Translations under genes and position numbers: made by a program
Part shown: piece by piece, positions 1-13,119 of the stretch
How positions within the stretch are numbered: the first letter of the stretch is position 1
Layout: the number at the start of each line of letters is the position of its first letter
Origin: Trissonchulus latispiculum
Taxonomy: Eukaryota; Nematoda; Enoplea; Enoplida; Ironidae
Direction of reading: 5' to 3'
NCBI GenBank assembly: GCA_030248195.1
Contig: JASAND010020355.1
Location: 1-64,000, forward strand
Length of the DNA: 64,000 nucleotides
The notes under the pieces: model-generated
What the model was told of the DNA's origin: nothing
What the model saw: the letters and a program-made list of their open reading frames with translations, nothing else
The model's database searches: none

Positions 1-3000
1 TACGTATTGCTTTCCCGCCAGAAGCTGTCAAAATTATTCTTGCGATTTGAATCCCTTCATTAATATCAAAATTTTTTATTTCGGTAGAATGTTGCCTAAT
101 TTGTTCGTAGGGGTTGAACCCTTGATAAACCTCTTCTCCAATCACTTTTGTCCAATGTACGTGTTTTTCCGTCACACCATTCCAGAGCAATTTTTAAAAA
201 CATTTTTTCCAGGTGTTGATGACTGACCGACCCGAATATGGTAAGTTTGAGGTCAGAAAGGTGGAGCGCCTGCAAGCTGTACCCTAACGTCGTCGGCGCC
301 TTTCCCCAACAAGTACAGGCGCCTCAAGAAGGATTTTAGCTTGCTTTGAGTGTTGCACTTTATGCAACAATGACACTAAAGAAAAAATATGACATTTAAA
401 GAAAGAAGCTGCACTGGGGCAAAAGAAAACAGCTTAAACAGATAACTCCAGTTTCGCTTTGATTTTTTTAGAACACCAAAACCAAAATGTGCACAATGTA
501 ATTTTAGATACGCTGCTGTTATTAAAGCAGCATCTTGCTTAATTGATATCTCGACTGTCTCCATTTCCAGAAACGAAATAGTACGGGATGCGTGGTGACA
601 GCTGAACAAGTCTTACTGAAACTACCTAACTAGTGCGGCTCACAGGAAAGAGTTCACAACCATCGATTCCTCTACCAGTTCCACGACAAGTTTCAAAGTA
701 CTTGCTAGACCTTGCAACTGAGGTCAATTTCAACCAAAGACCCGGCGCACTGAAAAGCGACTTCTCCGTTCAATAAGAGACTACTCCGGTCGGCAACCCC
801 ACTTGCTCAATCTTCAATAAATGTGAGCGTTCTACGGGCCACGCCTTTCGTTAATCTTTGCCAAAAGAAACGCAATAACTGCCTGATCTGAATTCAGTTG
901 GTCATGAAATGTAATAATATCGTACCCTACAATTTACCATATTCAGGCCAGATTTCCGAATCAGCAAATAAATACGGTATCCCACGTTGCATGCTCATAA
1001 TCCTACAAACTGCACGTATTTCTAAGAACGTGGAGTATGAGCTTCACCACAAACGAGGCCATACAGTGAGTACGATCGTCTCAGCCAGCCGTAATACAAG
1101 AAAACATGCCTAAACAGGCCTAGGTAATGATACATTGGCGGATTATGTATACTATGTATGCAATCTCACTGCACATCGAAAGACAACAAGTTGTTTCGTT
1201 CTCTGTTGATCCAAAAAGTAAGTTCTTACGATATCGAAATATTCTACCAAATGTAAATTCAGTACGGTCGAAAACATGTTCATATCAAAGTTACGTTTTG
1301 CTTTAATAATTTTGAGTGGTGAAAGTAGGACAGGACCGCAGCAGTGACCGAAAAGTTCGGGCTGCAGGCGGGTGTTCTCAGTTAGACGTCCAACTTGATA
1401 TGGCAAATTCAATGTTGATGGTGTGTATGTAAAATACATTTTAGGTTGCAATTTTCTCTTTAAAGACTTTCTCACAGCGTTGTACATTCTACGTCTCGTT
1501 AATTAGATTTCCGTCGCATAACTTCTGTTGTACTGTAGTTGAAAAATTGTGTCCGAGTGCCTACGTTTTGATCCAGCCTACCCTTATCCTCTTCCTATAC
1601 TGCTGTTATAATTTTACCAGAGTTGTTAAAGCCACATGCCATGCCGTGTGTTATAGCTCAGCTTTTGCCAAGTTGGGTAATCTGTTTAGTCGATTAGATC
1701 ATTTCAATATAGATGTCGGGGAGGCACGGTTTCCAAAATTGCTTGGCGACAGTATATCGCGTTTGTTTGTCATCGGCAAAACCGGCAATAATTCCTATAG
1801 TATCATGATATTATTGCATAAAGAAGGAGAATTTGTAAGCAAAAGGAAAACGTTGGAAGATGCAGGTATGTGCAGACGTCTCCCAGACCAAAAACCGTGC
1901 AAACTTCGTCAGCGAAAAAAGGAAGAAAAGGGCAGACATCTGAGCACCACGTGTTTGGCAGCGTTTGAAAAATTGTTTAAAAATGTTAAAAATCGGCATT
2001 CCCGTTTTTTGGCCAAAAAAGCTAAAAATTGTCATTTTTACCAATTTTGCAGACGCCCAAATCTCGGAAGCGGCTACAAGTTTCGACCGAGTGGGGTACT
2101 CTGCGATCTGGACCCCGCTTTAGTGAAGGCTTGTTAACGAAGCGGGAAGTACATAGAGGAGCTTCAATAGGCTCGCTGATTGCGATTTTGACCGCGAAGA
2201 AGGTGGAGACGTCTCAACATCCAGCTCGGACCAGTTGCCGCGTACATTTGGACTGAAAAGCTGAAATTCACTGTTCTGGTGATTCTCATAGACTTGCACT
2301 AATATTTCATTGTTTTCTGGCCTATCAATTGTTGTAATGAGTGAGACCGCCGCGTCCTAATAGTAAATTATGGCTGGAAGTCTCACAGCATTCTAATCGA
2401 AAACAGTACTTGTTCCTTTAAATTTCGAGAGTTTCTGGTGAGTTATTTCAGTCCATGTATCAGAATTTTTCGCGAAACTGCAAATAGGAGCAAGAGTAGG
2501 ATTTCAGCAGTTAAGGCGAAAAATTGTGACCAAATCCTTTTTATCCAGAAGCAGTAAATTAGTTTAACTTGCTAAATAAAAAATAAAATTATTTATCGAT
2601 GTATTTTTAGCTTTATTTGATGCTGCTTCTAGGGACACGCGCTTGCCATTCACCCAATGGTTTGTTTACGGATGCAGTTAAAATATTCTAGATCAAACAA
2701 CCGTACGCAAAAGTTTAGAGGTTGTTACAAACGGCCTGATCTGGAAGAAGTAAAGTTGGCTAAATTCTTGTTGCCAGCAGTTACTATTTCGTTAACTTGA
2801 AACAGACACAAAAACGGGATGACGCTTTTGCAACGCGCTACAAACGTTCATTGTATTGACGCAACTAAAGCTCTACGAGTTTTCAGCTTCCAGTTTGCGC
2901 CAACAACTCACGATTAATGCTGAACACAGAAGACTTTTAAATAGATTTTACTGCATCATCGTTCTGTTAACTTCGTATTGCTCCGTAACCGTATTCCCCT

Positions 3001-3133
3001 TCCTGTCCAGTTTGGTTACCTACAATGTATTATACGTTAGCGGGATTTCCGATTTTGTGAAAACTTTGGGTTTTCCCGATCAAATTTCAATATATTTTAA
3101 AGGTATTTAAATTTCGGTACGGCAAATGTTTAC

Positions 3134-3355
3134 CTGATGATTGTCCAACTTTCACGAAAGTGCGGCCATTTGGATCACCTGATTTCGCTTTGATGCGTTT
3201 TTCCTCTGGCCGTTTTTTAATTTTTAGTATTCGGCTTAAATTGCAGTTTTCCCGTCGACTTGCAATTCGCTCTCCCATCTTGACGTTGCCGACATATTCA
3301 TTTGCACTAAAAATTGTTGTTGCTAATTTTTGATCATTGTTTGTCACAAAAATAT
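3134..3355 (-). CDS. Gene B, exon 3 (left-arm copy), Lys-rich unrecognised protein
   Basis: A 222-nt exon is bounded by an acceptor with a good pyrimidine tract (TTTGTTGCAG) and a donor GTAAAC. It encodes 73 residues containing ANEYVGNVKMGER and a basic stretch KKRPEEKRIKAK, ending TFVKVGQSS. The right-arm copy at 23,600-23,847 stays open through frame-preserving differences and keeps the motifs NVKMGE, EKRIK, DPNG and TFVKVG. That pattern suggests the frame was under selection after the two arms separated. Function is unknown. Confidence 0.5.
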
Positions 3356-4046
3356 CTGCAACAAATGCGTCTATCAAAAGATTTTGAGTACACCATTATA
3401 GCAGGATTCCGGCAAAACAACATAGTTGGGACAATTCCATGAAAATTAAGTTGAATCGGCAACTTGCTGCCCAATTCTAGATGAAAATGTTTCTTGTAAA
3501 CTGGCTGATTGCACACGAAACTACCGTCTCGGTAGTAAATTCACATAATTATCCAATAAGTTTACATGAAGCTTCAGGCATGTCACATAGGAATCTTCGG
3601 TCAGATTCAAGAAAGTTCTAGTTCCTCGAATTTTCACGTCTTGTCAGAGCAAATTCGGCCATTCCCAATGAATTTAGCTGCTAAGTTTTTCATAGGTATA
3701 ATCTGCGGAAACTGGAAGTTGTACACAAAATCCTTTGATAGATGTAAAAGTCCACTTTACATGTTCAACGAGAACAGGAATTTGAAACTTGCAAACATGT
3801 TTGCTATCAGTTGGTTATCCGCTTTTGCTTTAAATTCTTTGCCACCATGTTTAGGTCATAAAATTCCAACTACTTTCCTTTCAATTCTCAACTGGAATGA
3901 AATAATCTTTTCTCGCTCCCCAGAAAAATAAATTTTCAGGATTATACAACTTTGAAATTCTAATTTTCACATTCGTTACCATGTTTTCACAAACCGATCC
4001 AACTACTAGCTCATAATTTCAGACAATCCATATCTACGATACTCAC

Positions 4047-4186
4047 TGTTGTTAATATCACACTAACGGACATGCGTCTCATCATTGTTGTCAATTTTTC
4101 AAATATTTCTGCTAACTTACCCGCACTCTCATTTGTCCAAAAGTTGACGAACTCTCTGCATACTATTTCCCACAACTTTTTTGTCA
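4047..4186 (-). CDS. Gene B, exon 1 (left-arm copy), unrecognised protein
   Basis: A 140-nt open exon lies between an acceptor reading TTTTGTAG and a donor GTGAGT. It encodes 46 residues starting TKKLWEIVCREFVNFWTNES and ending SVSVILTT, mostly helical and amphipathic by eye. It starts with two leftover bases and ends in phase 0, which fits gene-B exon 2 as read in the right arm. The right-arm copy (22,724-22,865) is recognisable but shifts frame and stops. I do not recognise the family. Exon boundaries are judged by eye. Confidence 0.45.
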
Positions 4187-6059
4187 CTACAAAATCCGGA
4201 TTTTTATGCTAATTTTGTTTTCGCAGCAATTTATTAAACGTTTAGTCCTGCATTGTTAGTTACGTAGCGCAATTTCTCAGCAACATTGCAATAGCTTCAA
4301 AATGCATCAGTCGAAAGTTACAAGAGAAAACCAGTGACCGAAAAACATGAACTTTGCACCATGCAGTGTTCCTACTGTCACGAATTAAAGTCATTTCAAA
4401 TTCTTATTAACCTATTCTTGTTACCAACCACACGTCGTTTCACTTTCCTTTTCCCATTAGTTGTGCTGTCCGTGTTGCTTTCAAATAAAATACAACAAAT
4501 TTCAAATACAACAAAAGTCCACGCGTATGTTTGGCAATAGCAGACTCGGAACAGCACATAGGAAAGATATCAGATCTGACAACATATAATTTGCATATTA
4601 ATAACACTCGCACACCCCATCAAAATCTCCATACTAGGATCTACGTTGGAATGGGACCAACCTCCCAAACAGAGCACCACATACAAAACATGGTGCTCCG
4701 TTTTGTACACCTGGATCCAGCCGAAATGGAGTTTCCGAGCTCGATGTTGGCAACTTTAATGCACACTGTAGTTGTGTTTGCGTACAACTAGAAATCACTG
4801 GTGCTATTGTCGGATGCAGGCTGTTTTCTTGTCTGCGGAACTTTTCCTGGCAATCTTTTGTTTGGTAAAGTTTGCCTTCACATAGATCCTAAATTTCTGT
4901 CATGCAATTTAGATGGATTGACCACAAGTTTTTCTCAATGCCTTGATAGAACGGTTGTGAAGTCAACATGTTCAGGAGTCCTGGAATCTGGGAACAACGC
5001 CTGGGCATAAAATCCCTTTCCAATTTCCACCCATTTCAGCTCCTTCTCGTTGAGCACCAAAGTTGCGGGTTCTGTGATCTCAGTTTTACCTTGCCAACCT
5101 GATGAGCAGCGGGTTTTTCGCTACTCAATTTCCGTTTTCAGCTTTGGGTGAGCACAATGCAACCATTTTAGATTCTGATTTTCACTGATATGTACCACTG
5201 CTCAGAAAAAAAAGGATTAGGCCGAAATCTCGACATAAATCTCCATTTAAAGATTTGTTGTTCATTTACGGATGCTTGTGCCGACCAGCTACCTTTGCAG
5301 GGTACCTGTAGCTCCGGCGAGCAGAATATTTGAAAACTTAATTTACACAAACAAAACATCAAAACAATGGTTAAGCTGCTCGATTTTTTACCAAAAAGCA
5401 AATTATTCCGTCTAAGTTATCAGTTTATTAGTTAATTATTTATCTCGTGACTCACACTTGCCACCCCTTTAAATTTTGAGCTGACGGATTCTGCATGTGA
5501 GTCGTGGATGGGGTGCTATATAGTGCCTGTATTGCGTGTATAAAGTACTGTGGAGTGATGTTTGCGTATGGTCAAAAAATGAAGTAGCGGAAACCTTCAT
5601 GGTTCATTTGCCAGTTTGCTTATACACAAGAGGCTGAACAACCTAGAAGCCGAACGCCAAAGTGAGTAAGAGTTGAGCTATAGCTTCCAAATTGTCAATA
5701 ATGCACTAGAATCACCAAAATGACACTGAAACTTGAAATGTAAGCTATGGTCAAGCACGTTTGGTAAACAATTTGAAAGTTTTTCTAAAACATTAACTGA
5801 TGTAGTACTGTAGATGTTTCAGCAAATTGCGAATGTTTTCGTAATAATAAAAAATGGTGCAACGTATTGTCTCCCCATCTCACTAGTATTATGTATTTCT
5901 TCATAATCCTCTATTTGTGCCCCATCCGTGTCAAGATATGCTACACTTTGGTTAACATCTTGCACGTGGGCAGAATGTTGGGGTGAAGTACTCTGCGACG
6001 GGATGTCCACCGACATTTCGATAATCGATTGCTCGCGGTAGACAGGTAAAATCGTCGAA

Positions 6060-8560
6060 TATAGGCGTCTATTTGTAAGCTCTCTGAGAGTTGATAAAAA
6101 GTTGTAATTTGAACCAAGCGCTACAGATGCTTGGAAGAAATGACTTGCGCGACCATCCAAAATTGAGAAAAACGTCCAAAATCGGTCAAGACGTCCAATT
6201 GATGATGTCAAGTGCTCCCAACTTTATCAAGGTGGACCAATATGGCAAAATGTTTGGGAGGTTGGGGACAACCGGAGCTTGCATAGTGCTAGAGAACTTA
6301 CTGGAGGATGCGACTTCAATGTCAATTTTACGACCCATTCTTGCCGGTCTTTTACCATTTTTACGGGTTTCAAGCCGCGTAACTCATAGTTCTTGTACAT
6401 TTTGGTGTCTTTGGAACTGTTACAACTCTTTATCCACCTCAATGCGAGCTTTCGAATGCACCGGTAAAAATCCCGATCTACGAACTTTCAATTTTGAGCC
6501 ATGGGCTGTGTTTGGCTATTTTTGACCATTTTCGCCCATAATTAAATGAGTGCATTTTCAGGTCTCGGATTCCAATTACAACTTTTTTCTTTACTCTCGT
6601 CGAGAGCTTTCGAATGATAACAAAATTAGCTCATTTGGCAAATTTTTTTATTTACTCATTTTTTACTGCAGTGGTGCCTGAGCCTACCTCTGCCTCCCGC
6701 GCTTCCGGGAGCAGTTCAGTGATCCATGTAGACCCCGTGGGGCCTGGGGCCTGACACCATCTCGAAATAGAGGAAGACACATAATAATAAATATAATAAT
6801 AATAAATAATAATAAAGTCAAAAGGCATCATAGCCAGTCTTGTTTTTCCGTTTATACATTAAAATGGTTCATTTAGAGTATTGAGATTGTTTATTACAAC
6901 TGTTTGTCCACCAACGAGTGCTGAATGACAATTCCCATCAACCCACCGGATAACTCTCAATTTTGACTCCACTTTGTTTTTGGCCATTTTGTCCCTTTGG
7001 CTCTGCACCATTTCGGACATTTCATGCTTTAGCTCCTACTATGCATCCATGCAACTAGAGCTGAATGACACAGCACATCTGCATCCGGACACCTACAGTT
7101 TTGCCCATTTTGACTGGCTCCTGGGCTGCTTGACCCCTTGAGTAGCCCATAGCTCATTTTTCCCACATTCAGTGCTGGGTTCTGTCATAACTTTTTATCT
7201 ACGTACGCAGAGTTCTTCGGAATGATTTCGTCCTCATATTGGGGTTTCGCTACTTGAATTTTGACTGCGTTGGTCACTGCAGGTCGAGTACTTGACTGTC
7301 GAGCAGCACTATTGCACCCAGGTGCCAATTGGCATCGGGTGCCACTTATTACTTAAGGCCAACTAGTTGACTCTTAACTAGAAATAATTCGAAAACGGTT
7401 GGGGTTTTGTTTTTTTAAGTTGATTTTTTATCTTTTTTTTTTCGCCTTATAAAACTGGTATTAGGTTTCTCTAGGCCTTGATTCCCATTACAACGTTTTC
7501 ACACTGTCGAGAGTTGCCGACAAAATTCAGCTCATTTTGGCAACTCTATTCCCATCATTTTTGTTCATGGAGCCGTCTCGGCAAGCACTTGCTCTCCCGC
7601 CCCCGCTTCCCGGAGCAGCTCATCCATGTGCAGGAAGATTTCAGCTCGAGCAAACTCCAGATAGACAGGGGGACAGTGAACAATAATAATAATAATATTA
7701 AAGAATCAGTGTTACTGCAAGAATGTACATTAACAGCGTTTTTCTGTTTATTTCGGCCATAACTTTCGCTACGGTATTTGTGGAAATTGCCACAAGCAAA
7801 AAAGTTGTTCAGCTCGAAGAGCTCTACCATATCGACACTTTTCAAAATCTAATCTTCTGAAATCTCGAAATCTCGTAAATTTTTCTGGAATTTCTATTTT
7901 CAGTTTCGAACAGAGTGGTCGGTTTGCGACCCTTTTTTTAGAAATCGGAGACAAAAAAAAAAAGTCCAAAATCGGGTTTTCCGGAATTCCCGATTTTCAG
8001 TTTTCGCTGCAACTTCGCTAAAAACTGTCGCAGCGAGCCAGCTTCGACGAGCTCTTTCGTTTGAGTACATATCGATCCTTTGGGGAAATTTTCTGAAATC
8101 CGGAAATTTCCCGGTCGAAGGAAATCCGACAATTTTCCGGATATTCGATTTCAGTTTGAAATCAGCGCGGTCGAATATTCATGACCAACTTTGGCAAAAT
8201 CGGATACAAAATTTTTACGTTTTCCCTTGGTCCCCCCTTACCATTTTTTTGTCCGAATTCCGAAATCCCGAATCCGGAAAATCGATTGCCCATTTTTGCC
8301 GACCAACCTCCTGGATGTGGCTTTTCAAATGAGCTACCAATCAATTTCGTACCACTTCCAATCTCGAGATCTAGGGGACAGACGGATAATAATACAGCAC
8401 AGACCAACAAGGTGTTGCTCCTCCTTTGGAGTACACAAATCTCGTCCAACATAGGGCTCCAAACCCTTTGGAAGTATAACCCAATAATACAACGGACATA
8501 CTCTGGCTGTTTTGTGAAAATGCGGCAACCCAATGTTTCTTATCCACGCTCAAAAGGTTT
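6060..8560. repeat. Composite satellite block, left arm (mirror copy)
   Basis: This is the reverse-complement counterpart of 18,020-20,700, with the same ~160-bp, ~300-bp and ~970-bp periodicities and an AATAAT-rich tract at 6,781-6,827. Copy number is similar to the right arm, so the array was in place before or at the time of the inversion rather than expanding separately. Confidence 0.78.
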
Positions 8561-8674
8561 TATCAGCATGATTTGCAAACTACATTTCGGGTAACTGATC
8601 AAATTAAGATATTGTCAAAGTACATTGAACTTTTGAAACATTCGAGACCATTGCATTCGACAAGTTTGTTTTAG

Positions 8675-10535
8675 GAAGTTATGATGCTGCAAGCACATTG
8701 ACATGTCTGTCAGAATTCTACGATCATGGCGAGCAAATGTCGCTCCTCGGAGTACCAGGTGGAGGCAGCTACAATGTTATCGGGGAAATCATTTTTCAGA
8801 AATTTGAACTCCATGAAACGGTTCTGCCAGGACAGTCCTTCTAGTTGTTAGCCCATCTGGCTATTGGAACCAGCGAACTGCACCGGAGCAGGTCGTGGAT
8901 TGGGCAATAGGGCATATGTTTGCGTTCACAACTCGGCGCTTGGCAATGATGCAAGCGAAGATTTCAACATCAGCTATATAATCATAAGTTGCCTATTACC
9001 GCTACCAAATTGCAAATTAGCTTTTGAAACACAATAATTACGTGATTCACCCAAAGTGAGCTCAATCACTGAAAGCAGCTTCAGCCAATTTGTAGTTCCC
9101 ACTTCTCTGCATTAGTTAGACACCAATTCGGGGAAAACTGGTTTTCTATGTAAAAAGTTTGGCAATTCGGCCACTGGTAATTGACTAATTACGTTGACAT
9201 GCCACCAAGGGTCAGATGCATAATATCGATAACGTAATCTACGAACGCTGAGAAATCACGGCTTTTGCGTAAGTTGCGCCTGGAGTGTTAATTGATAAAT
9301 TCATTTGGTTAAAAACAGAATACTTGACACTAGTTTGTCACATCTCTATGGATCTACCACATCTACCTCTGGACTTAGACAGAGAAGTATTTGCAGTGAT
9401 ATCAAAGCACCATATTATTGTGTAGAAAAGGTGTTCATTAAATACCGTTTTCAGCAAAATTGAAGATTTTTTAAAGGGTGCAGCGATATTCAGTGTAAAA
9501 TGAACACTCATTTTGCTCCGTACGATAATGCCACTCAGATGGTTCCCGAATGCGTCTCCCGATCTTCTGATAACTCCGTCACTTTCGCTCGCCTTAAACC
9601 GTTAAAAGAAAACTTGTGTACAGGCACACAGGTTTGGATACTTCACCATTCGGCTTGTGCAACACGTTCTCAGCCACTTCCCGTGGCAAGTTCGATGGAT
9701 TAGCTGGAGACGCACGCTGGTATATCAGATACATGTCGATTTCGACATGCCGAGAAGCATTATACCTGCTTTGGGGCCCGACAACTCTAGTACTTGCGTT
9801 TTAGTGCGGACTAAATACTTCATTTCTCAATGTCTACTCAAAACTTTAAAACTGCACCGTTTAATGGGGATCAGATCCTGTTTTCAAATATTTGTATGGT
9901 CACCGAAACTAGGCAAAACTATTTGCTTTTTTAATACATTTCGACATTTGAGTTTTTCAAAAGAGAACCTTAAAGATGTTTCGATATCCGACATTTAAAC
10001 ACTGGGAAATGAAAAAGTGAAGCTGGCGATTGCGTCCACAAAAGTATTCTGATGGAATACTGCATGTATTCTAACATTTTTGTTTTCTCTTCCATACTTC
10101 ATATAGACTAACTTCAAAGGTTAACTCGACAGGAGCTCACATTTCCGCTACAAGATTTTTTCGTCACTTTGATTTTAGTTAGTGTTAACCGAAAAGTTTA
10201 AAAGACGGAGAGTGAGGAAATTCAGAATTTGATGGAAATTTTTATATGTTATCCCAGCAAAACTGGATTTTGTACAATAGCACCGCAATAAGGTTTTCAG
10301 TGAGTATTTTAAATGCCTTACTGCATATTTTCAGGCCATGGTTTTCGATTCCATTGGATTACAACGATGATCTACCTTACAAAAGATTATCCGTCTTCCC
10401 GACCGGTACCAGAATTGCTCAGAGTCTCCGTTTTTGATCGTGCTCATCAACTGGCGAAAGGTTTATATTTAAAACACATATTTTGCAGGTAAACAATACT
10501 GTTGTGAAATATTATTTAAGTCCCGTTCGTTTATC
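8675..10535 (+). pseudogene. Gene A exons, broken left-arm copies
   Basis: This stretch is the mirror image of 15,864-17,868. The Ig exon copy (8,675-8,984) has frameshifts and an in-frame stop after the arginine-valine core, and its donor reads TAAGTT instead of GTAAGT. The copies of the following exons, near 9,335-9,430, 9,537-9,700 and 10,335-10,535, retain splice-like AG/GT signals and patches of matching protein but none stays open. It is either a decayed paralogue or a low-quality copy of the same locus. Confidence 0.5.
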
Positions 10536-13072
10536 AACATTGAAGTGTTTTGGGAAGGCGATACGATTACAACACAATAATACTTTCCAGACGCGCCTAC
10601 CGTACATTGCACTTTAGGTGCTCAGAATCCTTCAAAATCGCATGTTTTGGTGGTGGCATCTATTTGTGCAGTGGTTTTGAACGTTGCCAATTGCGAAGTT
10701 GTGAAATCTTGGTGAAGTTGTGACAGAAATCCTTGGGTCATGTTAAAATTTCATAATATGCGTAGCTTGGGTTCTGCTTACTAATATTATTCGTTTTCTT
10801 ACACATCAGTTGAATATAGATCGTTGATCTTTAAACATCGATTTTCTCAAAACTTCGGAATAAGCCAAAATTGAACTTTTGCGCTATTTATATAGGGACA
10901 TATTTCCCGACGGATTTGACTCAAAAGTTCGGTTCAGAACTCCAGAGATATTTTTTTGAAAATAATGTATCCCTACATGCTCCCAAACCGTTTTTGGCTT
11001 ATACGACCTAATTATCAGAAATATTTCAATAGTTGTAGAAAAAGCAAGAATGCTCATTTGGTGGATCTCGTCCGCCAATCAGCTGCTTCTATTAAACCTA
11101 CCGAGGGAAATAAGGCCAAAAATCAATTTTTCGTTGGTGTTTCGAAAAGTATAGACAAGATTTCCAGCTTCCGCTGCTGACTAAATTTTTAGCTAATTTT
11201 ATTAAAGGAGCAAAGCAGTTGTGAGCCGAAAAGATTCTATGCGGTAATTACACCTTAAAGCGGAAGCTTCAGAGCACCTAATTTTGTGAAAGTTTGTTGT
11301 TTTTGAAATAAAAGTTTACATTTTTGGTTGGGTAGAAACAATGTTTGAGAATAAAAATTCGTATAGTACTCCCCAATTTGGTGGTGCAAAATCCTTCCAA
11401 AATTAAACAAATACTTGGCTACAAAGAATAAATTGAGCACAACAACAAACATTAGAAATAATAGATAACGTTAGTCTTCTTGCTCTTTGCAACCAGTAAT
11501 CACTCCAGTGGATCCATTTATTGAATCACATGTACAGCTGTTGTAAACTATTCTATGAAGCGAAGTGAAAAACGATGAAACTATGAAATATGATCGGAAT
11601 GATCCTTCATTCGAAAGATTAGATGATGAAATATCAAACGTTGCAACTGAGAAAAAAAAACTTCAAACTTAATAGTAACTTAGATAAATTCAGCTTTTCA
11701 ACTGCAAAGTTCTAATGAATCATCATCAGTAATTACATACTTGTTGCAGATACAGTAGCGCATATAGACGCCCAGATCGATTTTTTCGAAGCCGAATGCA
11801 ATATGAAAGTCGACAATGTTACTCGTTGCAATGTTGGTCTCCATACATGTATTTCAAGCCCTACGTACGCTTACGGATACAAAGCTTGCAAAATATGCAA
11901 ATTGTTATTTAATGACTGGTGTAAATCTGACATTTAAAAAAGAGTACCTAATAGTAAAAGTAGCAGCACCACGCTCTTCCTTATATATGGCGCTCGTAAT
12001 GCATAAATTCAAATCGAAATCTCGGAGAAGGGGTACATGCTCAAGTTGGCGACCAAGGTACCTTTTCAAAAAAATAGAATTGTCGTCAAATGAACTACTG
12101 GAAAGCCGTAACTTTTTTACTTAAATAAATATTAACCATACTACGATTAATTAGTTCTCTTATTAGCGGCCAACTTCCAAAATTTTACGAAGGCGAATTG
12201 AAGACAATGGTAAAAATCCCGTATTTTATATGCAATCCAGTTGGTTTGCATTGTTGATATTTTCAACAAGATAATTTATGGCTGAAAATAACTATTCTCA
12301 GTAGCATTAGATAGTAATAAAAATAATAACCATATTTTTCAAACTTAAGTTGCATTATTTTGTTTGTTGCACTGACTTCACAAAAGAATGTCAACATGAT
12401 ATTCAAGCTGAAAAGCCATTGAAAACTGTAAGTTTCGAGCATATTGCAGGCTTAATACAACGTGGAACTCGGCAATGCGCCAGTCTTACGGCCGAGTTTT
12501 AATATTGCAAAAGATGGTTAGCTTCTTCATAATTCCAACATTGTTTCGGTACGTAAAATGGTTTTCTAAGTTTTTCAAACGGTATAATATTTCTATGAGG
12601 GTCAACTTGCATTTAATCATCGAAGTTGAGAAATTGCTCAATAGCTACAGTTATGCTATAATAGTTTAAATACTTCAGTCCCAATCCAACTTTACTTTTA
12701 CTTTTCTGTCCATTCTCAGAAATACCAGTTTGGATACCTGATCGAACCTACGGCTCGTAGTCGAATCATACTGTTGTTGCTGATCATTCATTCTCAGTCG
12801 TCAATTTCAATGTTGATAATTCATGCTAAGTTTTGTTGCAACGACTTTTACATCCTCAAACAAAGTTGTATTTTAGGGCAATATAACTGTATGTCTTCTC
12901 TGATAGTCATAAAATAGACAGATTTCTATTGGTGGAATGCAAAAATATATGTGGATTTGAAAGTATTGGCCATACTGATTTATCTCCAAAAACATAACTG
13001 TGAATTGTGCAGTGTAGCGGTAGTTTTTTACTTTTGACGGACGTAGTAAATGTTGTTGTAATACCCATTTAT

Positions 13073-13119
13073 GGTGCAATAGCAACTTTCCATGGAGCAT
13101 GGAAAGTTGCTATTGCACC
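13073..13119. repeat. Palindrome centre: 22-bp perfect stem with a 3-base spacer
   Basis: Positions 13,073-13,094 and 13,098-13,119 are perfect reverse complements separated only by GAG. The innermost stem reads CCATG/CATGG. Outside this stem pairing continues with scattered indels into the arms. Palindromes this long with almost no spacer are usually unstable, so this is either a recent fold-back event, a protected structure, or an assembly or sequencing fold-back. Confidence 0.95.

Larger units (their letters stand above)
1..13094. repeat. Left arm of a giant inverted duplication
   Basis: Reading this arm as reverse complement reproduces the sequence that runs from 13,098 to about 27,765. 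Anchor pairs include 12,860/13,370, 11,480/14,830, 10,245/16,165, 9,500/16,960, 8,690/17,840, 6,110/20,680, 4,340/22,550, 3,360/23,595, 1,840/25,665 and 70/27,700. The arm is about 1.6 kb shorter than its partner because of many small indels and one 390-bp tandem duplication present only on the right. Homology is still visible at base 1, so the arm may continue outside the window. It contains gene-B exons on the minus strand, broken gene-A exons on the plus strand and a mirrored composite satellite; elsewhere I see no intact gene in it. Confidence 0.93.
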